From contig JBFMDV010000021.1 in NCBI GenBank assembly GCA_040753875.1, positions 1-40,495 of the forward strand: 40,495 nucleotides of DNA, in the 5' to 3' direction. This stretch comes from Candidatus Zixiibacteriota bacterium. Its GTDB lineage: Bacteria; Zixibacteria; MSB-5A5; GN15; FEB-12. Both the position numbers and the translations under genes were made by a program. Shown one piece after another: positions 25,343 through 32,808 of this stretch; the stretch's first letter is position 1; every line of letters begins with the position of its first letter. The notes below the pieces were generated by a model. That model saw only the letters and a list, made by a program, of their open reading frames with translations. It did not search any database and was not told the origin of the DNA.

Positions 25343-26635
25343 CTACAGCTTCCCCACCCTCGGCGGGATGACCACGCTATCTGACCGATGCAGCGGCCAC
25401 AATGCCAGAGCCAACGCCATCAGCGAATCACACTCGTTGTTGTCGCCCCACTGCGCACTACGAAGCTCATCCTCCAATGACCAGGTTCTCCCGGGACCGT
25501 CGGGCAACTCCCATCGCTCATACGACACCAGGCCTTTGGCGTGAATCAACTCGACATTGGTCAATAGCTCCGCCTTGACCGCCGGCGTGAAGATGACACT
25601 CATCGGATTAAACTCCGTCAACTGCGACACCACCACGTCCCCAAGGCCAGTAGCATCCACCACCAATTGACCCGGATAGTCACGTTGGCGGTGTTTGATT
25701 CTCTCGATAATGATGGGCCAGTCAAATTCCTTGTACCGTTCCAGTGCCACAACATGCGCTACGTCATCGATCAATTCGACCGTGATCCCCACGGTCGCGG
25801 TCCGTTTGCGCGCCAGGTCCCAGCCGGAAATGAAGCGACGCGACCGGGTGTTTTCGTCCGGTAGCGGCGAGTATTTTCGCGCAAGAGCGGCATCGATATA
25901 TGCACCGGCGAGTATCTCGCCGCCGGAGTCAACAAACTGCCCCATGATGTTCTGTTTCTGCCGTCCCTCCGAAAAATACCTGACCCGCTCATCCAGAAAC
26001 TCCGCCGATATGTGCGGGTTTTCGCGGCTGTCCCCATGTTGAACATACCCGGGACGTCGCTTCTCCAAAATCTCGCACGCACGACGGTAGAACCAGTTCT
26101 TACCGTTCGGTGTCGACACCAGGTCGAGTGTCCCTTCTCTGTCCGCCAGCCGCATCAGAATCACCTCTTCCACCACGTACTCCGGAAACGGCTCGAATGC
26201 AACTTCATCGAAAACCACCAGATCGAAATCATTCCCCAGCAGATACTCGCCGCGGTTCTGTGTCGAGCGGGCCTCAATCATGGCGCCGTTGCCGAACGTC
26301 AATCGCGGAAACGGCGTGTGCGTGTGCGAGTCGATCAGATCCGCCAGATGGGACGATCCGTGCACGAGCCGAAGCAGCTCGTTAAACACGATATTCGCCT
26401 GATCCTGGGTAATCGAGGCGACCACCGCTCGGTAACGGCCGGAACCGTCGAACCGCAGTGGCCGGACTCGATACAACGCATGATGCAGCAGCTTGACCGC
26501 CGAAACGAATGATTTCCCCCAGCGGTTGCCCGTCACCAGCAGGTTCTCTCGTTGCGTGGCGTTCTGCAGCCATTGGGACTGTCCGGCATGCAGTGTTACG
26601 CCGAGTACCGATGACGCAAAGTAGCTCGGATCAAT
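25343..26635 (-). CDS. phage terminase large subunit, no standard start codon
   Basis: The large terminase is the ATP-driven packaging motor and nuclease. The ATPase has Walker A TGNRWGKSF and Walker B LVVFDE. The RNase H-like nuclease has acidic sites in ISGWDLARKR, VVDATGLGD and CDSLMALALAL. All catalytic parts are present, so the protein looks intact. The only standard start (GTG at 26536) falls two residues before Walker A. The frame is open to 26695 and encodes typical terminase N-terminal sequence (DPSYFASSVLGVTL, then QSQWLQNATQRENLLV). In that stretch there is no ATG, GTG or TTG. The ATT at 26635 is used here as a provisional start; CTG at 26677, overlapping the portal stop, is an alternative. 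It lies downstream of the portal gene, the reverse of the usual order. Confidence 0.87.
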   Translation of the reverse strand: MDPSYFASSVLGVTLHAGQSQWLQNATQRENLLVTGNRWGKSFVSAVKLLHHALYRVRPLRFDGSGRYRAVVASITQDQANIVFNELLRLVHGSSHLADLIDSHTHTPFPRLTFGNGAMIEARSTQNRGEYLLGNDFDLVVFDEVAFEPFPEYVVEEVILMRLADREGTLDLVSTPNGKNWFYRRACEILEKRRPGYVQHGDSRENPHISAEFLDERVRYFSEGRQKQNIMGQFVDSGGEILAGAYIDAALARKYSPLPDENTRSRRFISGWDLARKRTATVGITVELIDDVAHVVALERYKEFDWPIIIERIKHRQRDYPGQLVVDATGLGDVVVSQLTEFNPMSVIFTPAVKAELLTNVELIHAKGLVSYERWELPDGPGRTWSLEDELRSAQWGDNNECDSLMALALALWPLHRSDSVVIPPRVGKL

Positions 26636-26673
26636 CAGGCCCTGCCGCCAGTCTATGGGAGCAACTTCCGTGT

Positions 26674-27942
26674 TCAGAACAACCCCGCCGCGCGTTCACG
26701 GGCCGTCTTCTCATCGATCAACCCTGCCTGATACAGTTTCAGCAGACTGTCCACGCGTTGTGACTGAATGGAGGCATGCTCGGTAGCCTGGTAGGCGAAC
26801 GTGTTGTCGAACACGAACTCCGCCCGTGCTTCAATTCCAGCCAACGCCAGATCGATGGCGGCGATCCAGTTGAGAAACCGGGCGACTTCCGCTTGCACCG
26901 ACCGCACCTGCCGCATGACCACATCGAATTTGAAATTCGACCAGGTAGTCGTAGCGCCATAGGAGTAACCGAGCAGGTACGGCGCGAGGTTTGTCCCGGC
27001 ACAGATGTCCTCGATCGTGGCGCGATGATTCACGAACCAGTTCGCCTGACTGCTCCGCGCGCTGTCCGGACCGATATACTCGATCGCCACGTTGTCCCAT
27101 GTGACCGGGTTGTCGTCGACCTCGCAGGAGCGGATCATCTCCACCGTGCTGTCGAAATACCCGTTGATGCGGTTGGTATAGGCGCTGTCCGATTCCCCCG
27201 CCATCCGCTCCGGCGGCGTGATCTTGATATGCAGCCGATGATACCCCGCGTTGTGGTTGCTTCGCTGCATATCCCGCACCAATTGCTGCTCGATATAGCT
27301 CACGAACGGGATTGGCTGCAAGATTGAGCGGCCGAACGGATCCGAGCTACTGCTGTTCAAACCGAGGTAATAGAAATCCGGCCGGTTCAGCTCGAGCGAA
27401 CGTTCGTCGAGTTCCAGAACCAACCGCGGTCCGGACCGTCCGGTTTCACGATGCATTCGCAGTGCATCCACGGGGATGATCCGATCCACACCGGTTCCAT
27501 CCGGCATGACAGTCAGAAAGGCGCCGAAAATACCGTCGCGAAATAGCGCCCCGAACAGCTCCGGCATCAAGGTCGCAAGACCGACTCGATTGTCGAGCAC
27601 GTTGGCAAACAGGTTCTCCGTGAGCCGCCCCAGTCGCTCCGCCGCCTTCGCTTCGACATGATTGTCAGCCGCGGCCGAGACCCTGAACGCTCCGGGCGCC
27701 GCGGACAAGCGGACCCAGGTCCAGACACAAGCGCTGATAATCGGAACATGGTCCACCAAAAAACGATACAACATCGTTCGGCACCGGCCGCTTTGGATAT
27801 CCCAAGGCGACCACTGCAACGAGGCGTGAAGCTGGTCAGCGGTTCGGAAATCACCCCGTGACCCGGTTGAAATTGAAGTGGCCAGGCGCGGCCGCAGGTC
27901 CTGTGTTACTCCCACAGGCCATCTGAACGGTACTGCAGACAT
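26674..27942 (-). CDS. phage portal protein
   Basis: 422 residues, with AAAGGAG seven bases upstream. Portal proteins form the dodecameric DNA entry ring of the capsid. Typical features are a helical wing (PFVSYIEQQLVRDMQRSNHN), a clip/stem region, and the C-terminal part with TNLAPYLLGYSYG, EHASIQSQRVDSLLKLYQAGLIDEKTARE (the YQAGLI-x-x-x-x-A-R pattern found in many portals). It appears full length. It is the first gene of the minus-strand cluster; the spacer before it holds a 27-bp palindrome. The terminase follows with overlapping or near-overlapping frames. Confidence 0.87.
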   Translation of the reverse strand: MSAVPFRWPVGVTQDLRPRLATSISTGSRGDFRTADQLHASLQWSPWDIQSGRCRTMLYRFLVDHVPIISACVWTWVRLSAAPGAFRVSAAADNHVEAKAAERLGRLTENLFANVLDNRVGLATLMPELFGALFRDGIFGAFLTVMPDGTGVDRIIPVDALRMHRETGRSGPRLVLELDERSLELNRPDFYYLGLNSSSSDPFGRSILQPIPFVSYIEQQLVRDMQRSNHNAGYHRLHIKITPPERMAGESDSAYTNRINGYFDSTVEMIRSCEVDDNPVTWDNVAIEYIGPDSARSSQANWFVNHRATIEDICAGTNLAPYLLGYSYGATTTWSNFKFDVVMRQVRSVQAEVARFLNWIAAIDLALAGIEARAEFVFDNTFAYQATEHASIQSQRVDSLLKLYQAGLIDEKTARERAAGLF

Positions 27943-28138
27943 GTTTTTTCTCCTTTACGCCGAGCCGGCTCTCTGGTGAAATTGCTGCGATTCAGTGGCG
28001 AATCCGCCTTGCTCCAGCGATCAGACTTTCTAACTTCCATTCTCATGTCAGCCAGCGAGATGCAACCAAATGTCAAGAAAGTGAACAGCAGGTTTCACAA
28101 TAGCGTTTGGGCAACCGGTCGGTACTGTGCGCCAATTC

Positions 28139-28165
28139 GTAACTGATAACGTGTCAATCAGTTAC
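28139..28165. promoter_or_regulatory. 27-bp palindrome in the divergent spacer (operator candidate)
   Basis: Perfect 9-base arms GTAACTGAT (28139-28147) and ATCAGTTAC (28157-28165) flank a 9-base spacer. On the minus strand the spacer reads into TTGACA, a -35-like hexamer, but no good -10 follows. The size and symmetry fit a dimeric repressor site. It lies between the portal gene and the PEP-CTERM gene, so it could control either. The remaining spacer 27943-28257 holds no gene. Confidence 0.5.
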
Positions 28166-28257
28166 ATATAGCCGGACATGCGCTACCGCGGGGGCATGGA
28201 GATTGCTCTGCAGAGGGTAGGTACGTGTATCTCTATGTTCAGCTTTGTGAGGATCTG

Positions 28258-29049
28258 ATGCGAAAATCTCTAATCGTCGCGGCCGCGTTGACCCTGCTTT
28301 GCGGACAAGCGTTTGCCTTCCCTTATTACTACACCGGGGCAGGGTTCAACGACAGTCCGTTTGACCACAACAACAACTGGGCTCCCATCAACTATCCGAA
28401 TGTCGGCAACCTGCCCTCGCCGGGGAATCATGGCGAAGGGGGCGAGAAGTTTGATCTGGAAGGACTTCAGGTTCGCGACAATGGTGGTTTCATCTATGTC
28501 GCCCTGGCCAATTCGTTTGGCTACTCTGCACATAGCACCTACTGGAACCAGAACTACTATCTGGGGGACCTGTTCATAAGAGCCGGTTCCCGGCAGTTTG
28601 CCGTCGACATGCGTGATGTCGGCTCCCTGGGCACTGAATACAACACGAGCCTGCTCGAAGTGACCAGCTGGTCCGGAATCGAAAATAAACCGGGCAGCTA
28701 CGGCTACACCGGTGGTGGAAATCCTGCTATCGCGGCCCTGGCCGGCGCCTGGCGGGCCAACGGCAATTCGGTGGGTAATGTCTCATTCGCCAAAAGCTAT
28801 GGCTACCATTACGAGACATTCCCCTCCGATTATGATCCCCGCGGCAACACCGGCAATACCTACGTGTGGGAATTCAAATTCGACAAGGCGCTTCTTGGGA
28901 ACGCCAGCTCGCTTGATTTCCACATCACGCTCGGTTGCGGCAACGATGTTATCAATGAATCAGTGAACATGGTGCCGGAACCGGCTTCCATCATGCTGCT
29001 CGGGCTTGGCCTGGCCGGCGCCGGATTGGTCCGTTTCCGCAAGAAATAA
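28258..29049 (+). CDS. PEP-CTERM secreted protein
   Basis: 263 residues from the ATG at 28258, giving a clean signal peptide (MRKSLIVAAALTLLCGQAFA). The frame is open 11 codons upstream, with no better start. The body, about 20-235, is tyrosine-, asparagine- and glycine-rich (PYYYTGAGFNDSPFDHNNNW, then TYVWEFKFDKALL), like PEP-CTERM proteins of biofilm-forming bacteria. The C-terminus has VPEPASIMLLGLGLAGAGLV and the basic tail RFRKK, the exosortase sorting signal. It is probably exported and surface-delivered together with exopolysaccharide. A terminator follows. Confidence 0.88.
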   Translation: MRKSLIVAAALTLLCGQAFAFPYYYTGAGFNDSPFDHNNNWAPINYPNVGNLPSPGNHGEGGEKFDLEGLQVRDNGGFIYVALANSFGYSAHSTYWNQNYYLGDLFIRAGSRQFAVDMRDVGSLGTEYNTSLLEVTSWSGIENKPGSYGYTGGGNPAIAALAGAWRANGNSVGNVSFAKSYGYHYETFPSDYDPRGNTGNTYVWEFKFDKALLGNASSLDFHITLGCGNDVINESVNMVPEPASIMLLGLGLAGAGLVRFRKK

Positions 29050-29075
29050 CGAACCTCCATTACTCACAAAGCTGC

Positions 29076-29111
29076 AAAGCCCGCGATGGCGATCACCGCG
29101 GGCTTTTCGTT
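29076..29111 (+). terminator. rho-independent terminator of the PEP-CTERM gene
   Basis: AAAGCCCGCG (29076-29085) pairs with CGCGGGCTTT (29097-29106), followed by TCGTTTG. It lies 26 bases after the stop. Confidence 0.75.
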
Positions 29112-29227
29112 TGGTCCTCGCGCCCGGATATTCACGGACCATTTCAGCAATTATATGCTTGAAGCCCGCCCTCCCCTCCGGTATCTTGGCGTTTCACATG
29201 ACTGACAATTCGCCGATACCAGTGCGT

Positions 29228-30715
29228 ATGAAACCCCTTTCGCGGATGCTGTCCGGCACAGTTCTTTTGGCTGGTCTGACTGTCCTGTCGTGCGCCGACA
29301 ACCACGCCGTTCGGATCCGCTATCAGGCTGAGAAGCTCTTTTTTGAGGCGGATCGCCTCATGCAGAACGCCCGGATAAGGCCGGAACTCAATGACCCCCG
29401 CGCTCTGGCTACGGTCCGCAACGCCTACGACGAATTGGTTCGTTTCTGCATGACCGCTATCGATTCGGTCAGTCCCTCCGCCAACCCGATTGAGTACCGT
29501 GAGATGGCATCCCTCACTCACCGCTCGTCGATTCGGCTCTGTCAGCTCTATTTTGCGACCCATCGCTACGACAGTTGCGCAGAGGTCATCGCACGATTGG
29601 TCGCCAAAGTGCCGCTCGAAACGCAGGAGGCAGCAGGGGCACAGGTGTTGATGGGTCAGGCTCTGCAAGCGAGCGGAACGCTCGACAGCGCTTTCGCCTG
29701 CTACCGCCGCGGCGTCGATCTTCTCAACCCGCCGCTGGACGGCAAGGGCGAGATCGTGTTCAACGTCTTCAACGTACCGGCACATCTGGTGAGCCTGTAC
29801 GCTCAACTCGGCGACAGCTTGAAAGCTGACGAGGCGTTTGCCCAGGCATCAGGCTACTATGGTGCTATAGCTTCAGGCAAATATGGTGCTCGACCAGCGC
29901 TGGCATCCAGCGCCATGCTTGCCCGTCTGAACACCGACCGCGGAAACTGGAACGCCGCCATTGCAGCGCTTGAGAAACTGGTGGATTCGAGCGGCGTTCT
30001 TAACCGCGACGCCAAACTCCGAATCGCCGACCTCCGTGCCGCTGAACTTGGGGATTTCGATATGGCGATCCGCTACTACGATGAACTGCTGGCCGACCTC
30101 AAAGGGCGAGACACCATGATGAAACCGGTCCTGTTCTTCAAGAAAAGCCTGGTACTGCTTGAGATGAAACAGTACGAAACAGCCCGACAATTGCTGGTGC
30201 AGATACAGACCTATTACCCGGGATATTTCGCCACCGACCCGCTACCGCAATACACCAAAGCACGTTCATTCGAAAGCGAGGGGAACTGGAATCGCGCCGA
30301 AACCGAATACAAGTACCTGATCGATAACTATCCGCCATCGGAGCAGACATTCTCTACATTGCTGTACCTGGCTGACCAATACACCAAAATGGGGAGGACG
30401 ATCGAATCCGACAAGTTGCTCGAACAGGCCAGACAGACCTACGATCAGGCCGCCGTACAGGGGGCCGGTACGCCGCTTGAAGCGCTCGCCCTGATGTACA
30501 AATCCGAGCTGCTTCGACGGCAGCAGCAGTGGCGACCGTCGGCTGAGGCGCTGGTAGCGGTGTCGGACAGATTCCCGGGGACCGAATTTGGGCGCAATGC
30601 GCTGATCACGGCGGTTAATGTTTATCGCCAGAAGCTCAACGATCCGGCCACCGCCGATTCGCTGGTCCGGGCATACGTGACGAAGATGACTCGACTCGAT
30701 GAGGATCGGATATAG
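29228..30715 (+). CDS. TPR-repeat lipoprotein
   Basis: 495 residues from the ATG at 29228. This start gives a lipoprotein signal (MLSGTVLLAGLTVLSC, lipidated Cys22). The frame stays open to 29006 and another ATG lies at 29198; neither has a ribosome-binding site. The mature part is made of tetratricopeptide-like helical pairs (for example ALASSAMLARLNTDRGNWNA, LFFKKSLVLLEMKQYETARQ and SFESEGNWNRAETEYKYL). It resembles the BamD / tol-pal system YbgF class of periplasmic assembly proteins, but is longer. It probably acts as a scaffold in the periplasm or at the outer membrane. No partner is obvious. Confidence 0.8.
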   Translation: MKPLSRMLSGTVLLAGLTVLSCADNHAVRIRYQAEKLFFEADRLMQNARIRPELNDPRALATVRNAYDELVRFCMTAIDSVSPSANPIEYREMASLTHRSSIRLCQLYFATHRYDSCAEVIARLVAKVPLETQEAAGAQVLMGQALQASGTLDSAFACYRRGVDLLNPPLDGKGEIVFNVFNVPAHLVSLYAQLGDSLKADEAFAQASGYYGAIASGKYGARPALASSAMLARLNTDRGNWNAAIAALEKLVDSSGVLNRDAKLRIADLRAAELGDFDMAIRYYDELLADLKGRDTMMKPVLFFKKSLVLLEMKQYETARQLLVQIQTYYPGYFATDPLPQYTKARSFESEGNWNRAETEYKYLIDNYPPSEQTFSTLLYLADQYTKMGRTIESDKLLEQARQTYDQAAVQGAGTPLEALALMYKSELLRRQQQWRPSAEALVAVSDRFPGTEFGRNALITAVNVYRQKLNDPATADSLVRAYVTKMTRLDEDRI

Positions 30716-30780
30716 GATCTTCACCGAGGGCGTGGGTGTACAAGCAGTAGTCTTGAGGAGTAATAATGACTGGAGGAAAC

Positions 30781-31350
30781 ATGAGAAGTTCTGTTAACGG
30801 AGCGCTGATACTTCTGGTGGTGCTGGCCGGTACTGCCATGGTGCAGGCCGGACCGGTAGACAAATTCGGCAAGGCCGACACGGTATACGCTGAAATCGCC
30901 AGTATCAATCCAACCAACTGGAGCATCACGATATCGTACAGCAACGACGAGTCGGTGCTGGCGCTCTCGGTGCCGCTCAAAATGACCGCCGGACTCAATC
31001 GGATCGTGGCGGACTCCGCGGTATACACGGGCGGGCGCTGCGATCATTTCGCCTACAAAGCGTTCCGCGCCGACACGGCCATCCAGTGCGTGCTGGTCGG
31101 TATGATCGCCAACATCGGCCCGACCAAAAACAAACTGAAACCGGGAACGGGACGGCTGGCGACTATCTATGTCTCCTCGCTGGAGGACAAACCGATCGAG
31201 AAGCTGGCGGTCGACACCACCACCATGCACCCGAATAACTCCCTGATGGCCGTCGCCGATGCCCTGCAGGGAGAGCCACCGGACACGACGCGCGTGGATC
31301 GGAAAGATATCGAGATCATCCCGGTGTTCGTCGCCAAACAATCCAAATGA
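30781..31350 (+). CDS. secreted cohesin-like beta protein
   Basis: 189 residues from the ATG at 30781, with GGAGG five bases upstream; an ATG at 30766 also has a ribosome-binding site but adds MTGGN before the signal peptide. The signal peptide ends near AMVQA. The mature part has a strand pattern similar to cohesin-type domains: VPLKMTAGLNRIVADSAVYT, then IQCVLVGMIANIG, then PGTGRLATIYVSSL. Cohesins bind dockerins, and three dockerin proteins lie in the window, so a link is possible. The similarity is by eye only. A strong terminator follows. It sits 65 bases after the TPR lipoprotein gene. Confidence 0.7.
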   Translation: MRSSVNGALILLVVLAGTAMVQAGPVDKFGKADTVYAEIASINPTNWSITISYSNDESVLALSVPLKMTAGLNRIVADSAVYTGGRCDHFAYKAFRADTAIQCVLVGMIANIGPTKNKLKPGTGRLATIYVSSLEDKPIEKLAVDTTTMHPNNSLMAVADALQGEPPDTTRVDRKDIEIIPVFVAKQSK

Positions 31351-31367
31351 CCTTCCGGCGAAGCTGC

Positions 31368-31398
31368 AAAAGCCCGATCAGCGCGGTCGGGCTTTTTT
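31368..31398 (+). terminator. rho-independent terminator
   Basis: AAAAGCCCGA (31368-31377) pairs with TCGGGCTTTT (31387-31396), followed by further T, 18 bases after the stop of the cohesin-like gene. Confidence 0.9.
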
Positions 31399-31439
31399 CA
31401 TAGACCGTAAAACACAGACCGAACTGGCGTGTATCGAAC

Positions 31440-31976
31440 ATGACACTCACCACGATCATTGAGAGCGAACGTCTGCTTTTGTTGACCGCGACACCTGACA
31501 TGCTGGCCGCCGAGCTTAGCGACAGGTCATTGTTGTCGAGACTGATCGGTGCCGCGGTACCCGACAACTGGCCACCGGAGACGCTTCGTGACGCGCTACC
31601 GTTCTTTCTGGACAAAGTTCGCGCCAAACCCGAACAGGCTGGCTGGTGGTTCTGGTACTGGTTACGAAAGAGTGTGAATGGCGAACCGAGTATCCTTATT
31701 GGTTCAGGCGGCTTCAAGGGACCGATGGACGACACCGGCACTGTCGAAATCGGCTACTCGGTCCTGCCACGGTTCTATCGCCAGGGGTTCGCAACCGAGG
31801 GGGCTCGGGCTTTGATAGAATGGGCGTTCGAACAAACGGCACTGCGTGGAGTCATTGCTCACGTCGAACCGGCGAATGACGCCTCTATCGGCACGCTCCG
31901 AAAACTTGGTTTCGAACTCGTCGGCGAAGGAACAGAACCCGGCACCATCAAATACCAGATTTCCCGAGGCAAGTAG
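31440..31976 (+). CDS. GNAT family N-acetyltransferase (RimJ-like)
   Basis: 178 residues. The N-terminal TIIESERLLLLTAT strand and the acetyl-CoA loop RQGFATEGARALIEWAF (R-x-G-x-A type) with the following HVEPANDASIGTLRKLGF are standard for the RimJ/RimL-like branch. It transfers an acetyl group to an amine; the substrate cannot be told. No ribosome-binding site is visible ahead of the ATG. Confidence 0.9.
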   Translation: MTLTTIIESERLLLLTATPDMLAAELSDRSLLSRLIGAAVPDNWPPETLRDALPFFLDKVRAKPEQAGWWFWYWLRKSVNGEPSILIGSGGFKGPMDDTGTVEIGYSVLPRFYRQGFATEGARALIEWAFEQTALRGVIAHVEPANDASIGTLRKLGFELVGEGTEPGTIKYQISRGK

Positions 31977-32159
31977 ATTCCGTTTCCTATTATCCCCTCG
32001 TCGATGAAACTTACAGATACGTCTTTGGGGAGACAAACGCTGCATCGCCATTCACTGTTGGCAATTTCCTACTATTTCGCAACGTCATGTCGCGCAAAGA
32101 GATAGGTATGTACGGATGACTTCGGGTACGGCGGCACAGGGATTGCCAATACTCCCCCC

Positions 32160-32540
32160 ATGGACTGCTATTTTGGTGCCTACCCCCTGCCTGAACACAA
32201 CGAGATCGGAAAATCCTCGCTGGTGCTGTTTTCGATACCGGAGATCGGCATTCGCTTCAAGGCGCCGTTTGCGGGCGAAGATATCAACCACAGCGACTTC
32301 GCCTCGCTGCTCGCGTTGTTGGAGTTTATTGATTCCAATCAAAAGTACTTCACCAACAAGACATTCCAAATCCACGGCAACAACCTGACACTCATCAACC
32401 AGCTTAACGGCCGTGAAGCTGTCCCGCATCGGTACACACCACTTATCGAAAAGGCGGTGGCATACCGAAAGAAATATCACTTCTCTCTCGACTGGGTTCC
32501 CGCCCGCGAAAACAGCGCCTACGATACGTTGATTGAGTAG
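32160..32540 (+). CDS. degenerate RNase H-like protein
   Basis: 126 residues. The pattern follows the reverse-transcriptase-like RNase H fold: ASLLALLEFIDSNQKYF (helix), FQIHGNNLTLINQLNG (strand and helix that normally hold G-D-S), then FHFSL-type strand SLDWVPARENSAYDTLI (normally R-x-x-N-x-x-A-D). The G-D-S aspartate is replaced (GNN), so the usual metal site is incomplete. It may bind nucleic acid without cutting it. No ribosome-binding site is visible. It may also be an unrelated small domain. Confidence 0.6.
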   Translation: MDCYFGAYPLPEHNEIGKSSLVLFSIPEIGIRFKAPFAGEDINHSDFASLLALLEFIDSNQKYFTNKTFQIHGNNLTLINQLNGREAVPHRYTPLIEKAVAYRKKYHFSLDWVPARENSAYDTLIE

Positions 32541-32638
32541 TCGTGTCGTGGTTGGTCGGTGTTTCGAGCAGTCGCTTCGACCGAGAAACCCGACACCGTG
32601 GGCTATTCCGCAGGGCTGAAGCAATCAATATTTCTGTT

Positions 32639-32725
32639 CCGGCGGTTCTTGCTCGCCCGAGACATTCATGTAACTCGTGATCTAATGCTCCCCGTCCATG
32701 GTCGAGGGCGAGTGTGAACCGCCGG
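32639..32725. repeat. nested hairpin element, 87 bp
   Basis: Outer arms CCGGCGGTTC (32639-32648) and GAACCGCCGG (32716-32725), inner arms CTCGCCC (32652-32658) and GGGCGAG (32705-32711). It shares TTGCT, GCCCGAGAC and GAGGGCGAGTGT with 25246-25330, while the outer arms differ in several positions on both sides with pairing kept. It lies in the gap between the RNase H-like gene and holA. Confidence 0.8.
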
Positions 32726-32808
32726 TGCCGCATCCTTGTACTGCCATCACAGTCATCTCCCCCTGTTTTCGATTGACCGGTCCAAGTCCCCGACCGTATG
32801 TTTCCCCC

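Noticed and set aside
26674-26695. Programmed -1 frameshift fusing portal and terminase
   Set aside because: The GGGGTTG run is not a canonical slippery heptamer, no strong downstream structure was evident, and portal-terminase fusions are not a known arrangement. A non-standard start is simpler.
12543-28257. Attachment sites or tRNA target for a prophage
   Set aside because: No tRNA gene and no convincing direct repeat was found at the two ends of the phage-derived cluster.
28178-28258. 26-codon upstream ORF whose TGA overlaps the ATG of the PEP-CTERM gene
   Set aside because: Short, with no ribosome-binding site and no family. The overlap could be chance.
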